From contig CAVRNU010000035.1 of assembly GCA_963722585.1 (NCBI GenBank), forward strand, positions 92,059-156,058: a DNA stretch of 64,000 nucleotides, given 5' to 3'. Both the position numbers and the translations under genes were made by a program. How positions within the stretch are numbered: position 1 is the stretch's first letter; each line of letters starts with the position of its first letter. Below, piece by piece: positions 63,972-64,000 of the stretch. The notes beneath the pieces are model-generated. The model ran no database searches. It was not told the origin of the DNA and saw only the letters and a list, made by a program, of their open reading frames with translations. Source of the DNA: KBS-96 sp963722585 (lineage in GTDB: Bacteria > Acidobacteriota > Terriglobia > Bryobacterales > Bryobacteraceae).

Positions 63972-64000
63972 GTCGGGTTGCCAATCTACGACAACCCGAC
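63972..64000. repeat. Perfect 9-bp inverted repeat at the window end
   Basis: GTCGGGTTG (63972-63980) and CAACCCGAC (63992-64000) are exact complements with an 11-base loop. It could be a terminator stem for the preceding gene or an operator for the next, but the sequence after it is outside the window. The 115 bases before it have no clear gene. An in-frame continuation after the 63856 stop reads YDVPGDTALNVPEYLPKL and looks oddly protein-like, without a start. Confidence 0.4.

Overview
The window is about 64 kb of a chromosome of roughly 58-60% GC. Gene content points to an acidobacterium, most likely of the Bryobacter/Solibacter type. The clues are a VWFA-related protein of the acidobacterial family, many secreted enzymes with Tat or Sec signals (amidohydrolase, carboxylesterase, aldo/keto reductase, GH39, GH51, PQQ beta-propellers), an NHL-repeat amidating-lyase-like protein, an SHS-type MFS carrier, and frequent GTG/TTG starts. 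No rRNA, tRNA or CRISPR array was found. The assignment rests on protein resemblance only.

Layout. 1-3.4 kb (minus): pentose-phosphate entry (opcA-like, zwf) behind a secreted serine hydrolase. 3.4-5.4 kb: a palindromic element, then a promoter, a 19-codon isoleucine-rich leader peptide and a strong terminator hairpin in front of citramalate synthase (cimA); this looks like a classical amino-acid attenuator. 5.5-11.3 kb: a tripartite RND efflux operon. 11.4-16.5 kb: sugar-related enzymes (aldo/keto reductase, AraD1/FAH-fold protein, GH39) and an ArsB-like carrier. 16.8-22.4 kb: glycosyltransferase, a frameshifted glycogen-debranching-type enzyme, a TPR protein and a small membrane protein. 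22.4-26 kb (minus): TPM, nucleotidyltransferase and LemA genes, then a VapBC module. 26-33.5 kb: MFS carrier, infA, SDR, queA, tsaD, a frameshifted EamA carrier, a thioesterase, a MoaD-MoaE fusion and a VWFA protein. 33.5-46 kb: PQQ propeller, OlsF-like double acyltransferase, cyclophilin, a TPR-TonB relic, an NHL protein, GH51, an RraA-like protein, a clipped MFS relic, an amidohydrolase and a carboxylesterase. 46.2-47.4 kb is a gene graveyard (DoxX, LysR and ABC-ATPase fragments). 47.4-51 kb: overlapping gltX-glnS, a small unknown ORF and an SDR relic. 51-56 kb: an orphan solute-binding lipoprotein head to head with a hybrid histidine kinase, then a LolA-like protein. 56-60 kb: a subtilase and a PQQ dehydrogenase. 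59.8-64 kb: an IS630/GIY-YIG chimera, an SRPBCC protein coupled to a decayed alcohol dehydrogenase, and a DJ-1/PfpI plus cNMP-thioredoxin-reductase-like pair.

The strongest candidate for a new regulatory system is the cimA leader (3579-3801), where the leader peptide, anti-terminator and terminator are arranged as stalling-dependent attenuation requires. A second theme is small-scale decay. Several genes carry what look like single-base indels (two of them in homopolymer runs of otherwise intact genes), and at least six gene fragments sit in the spacers. The two homopolymer cases could also be sequencing errors.
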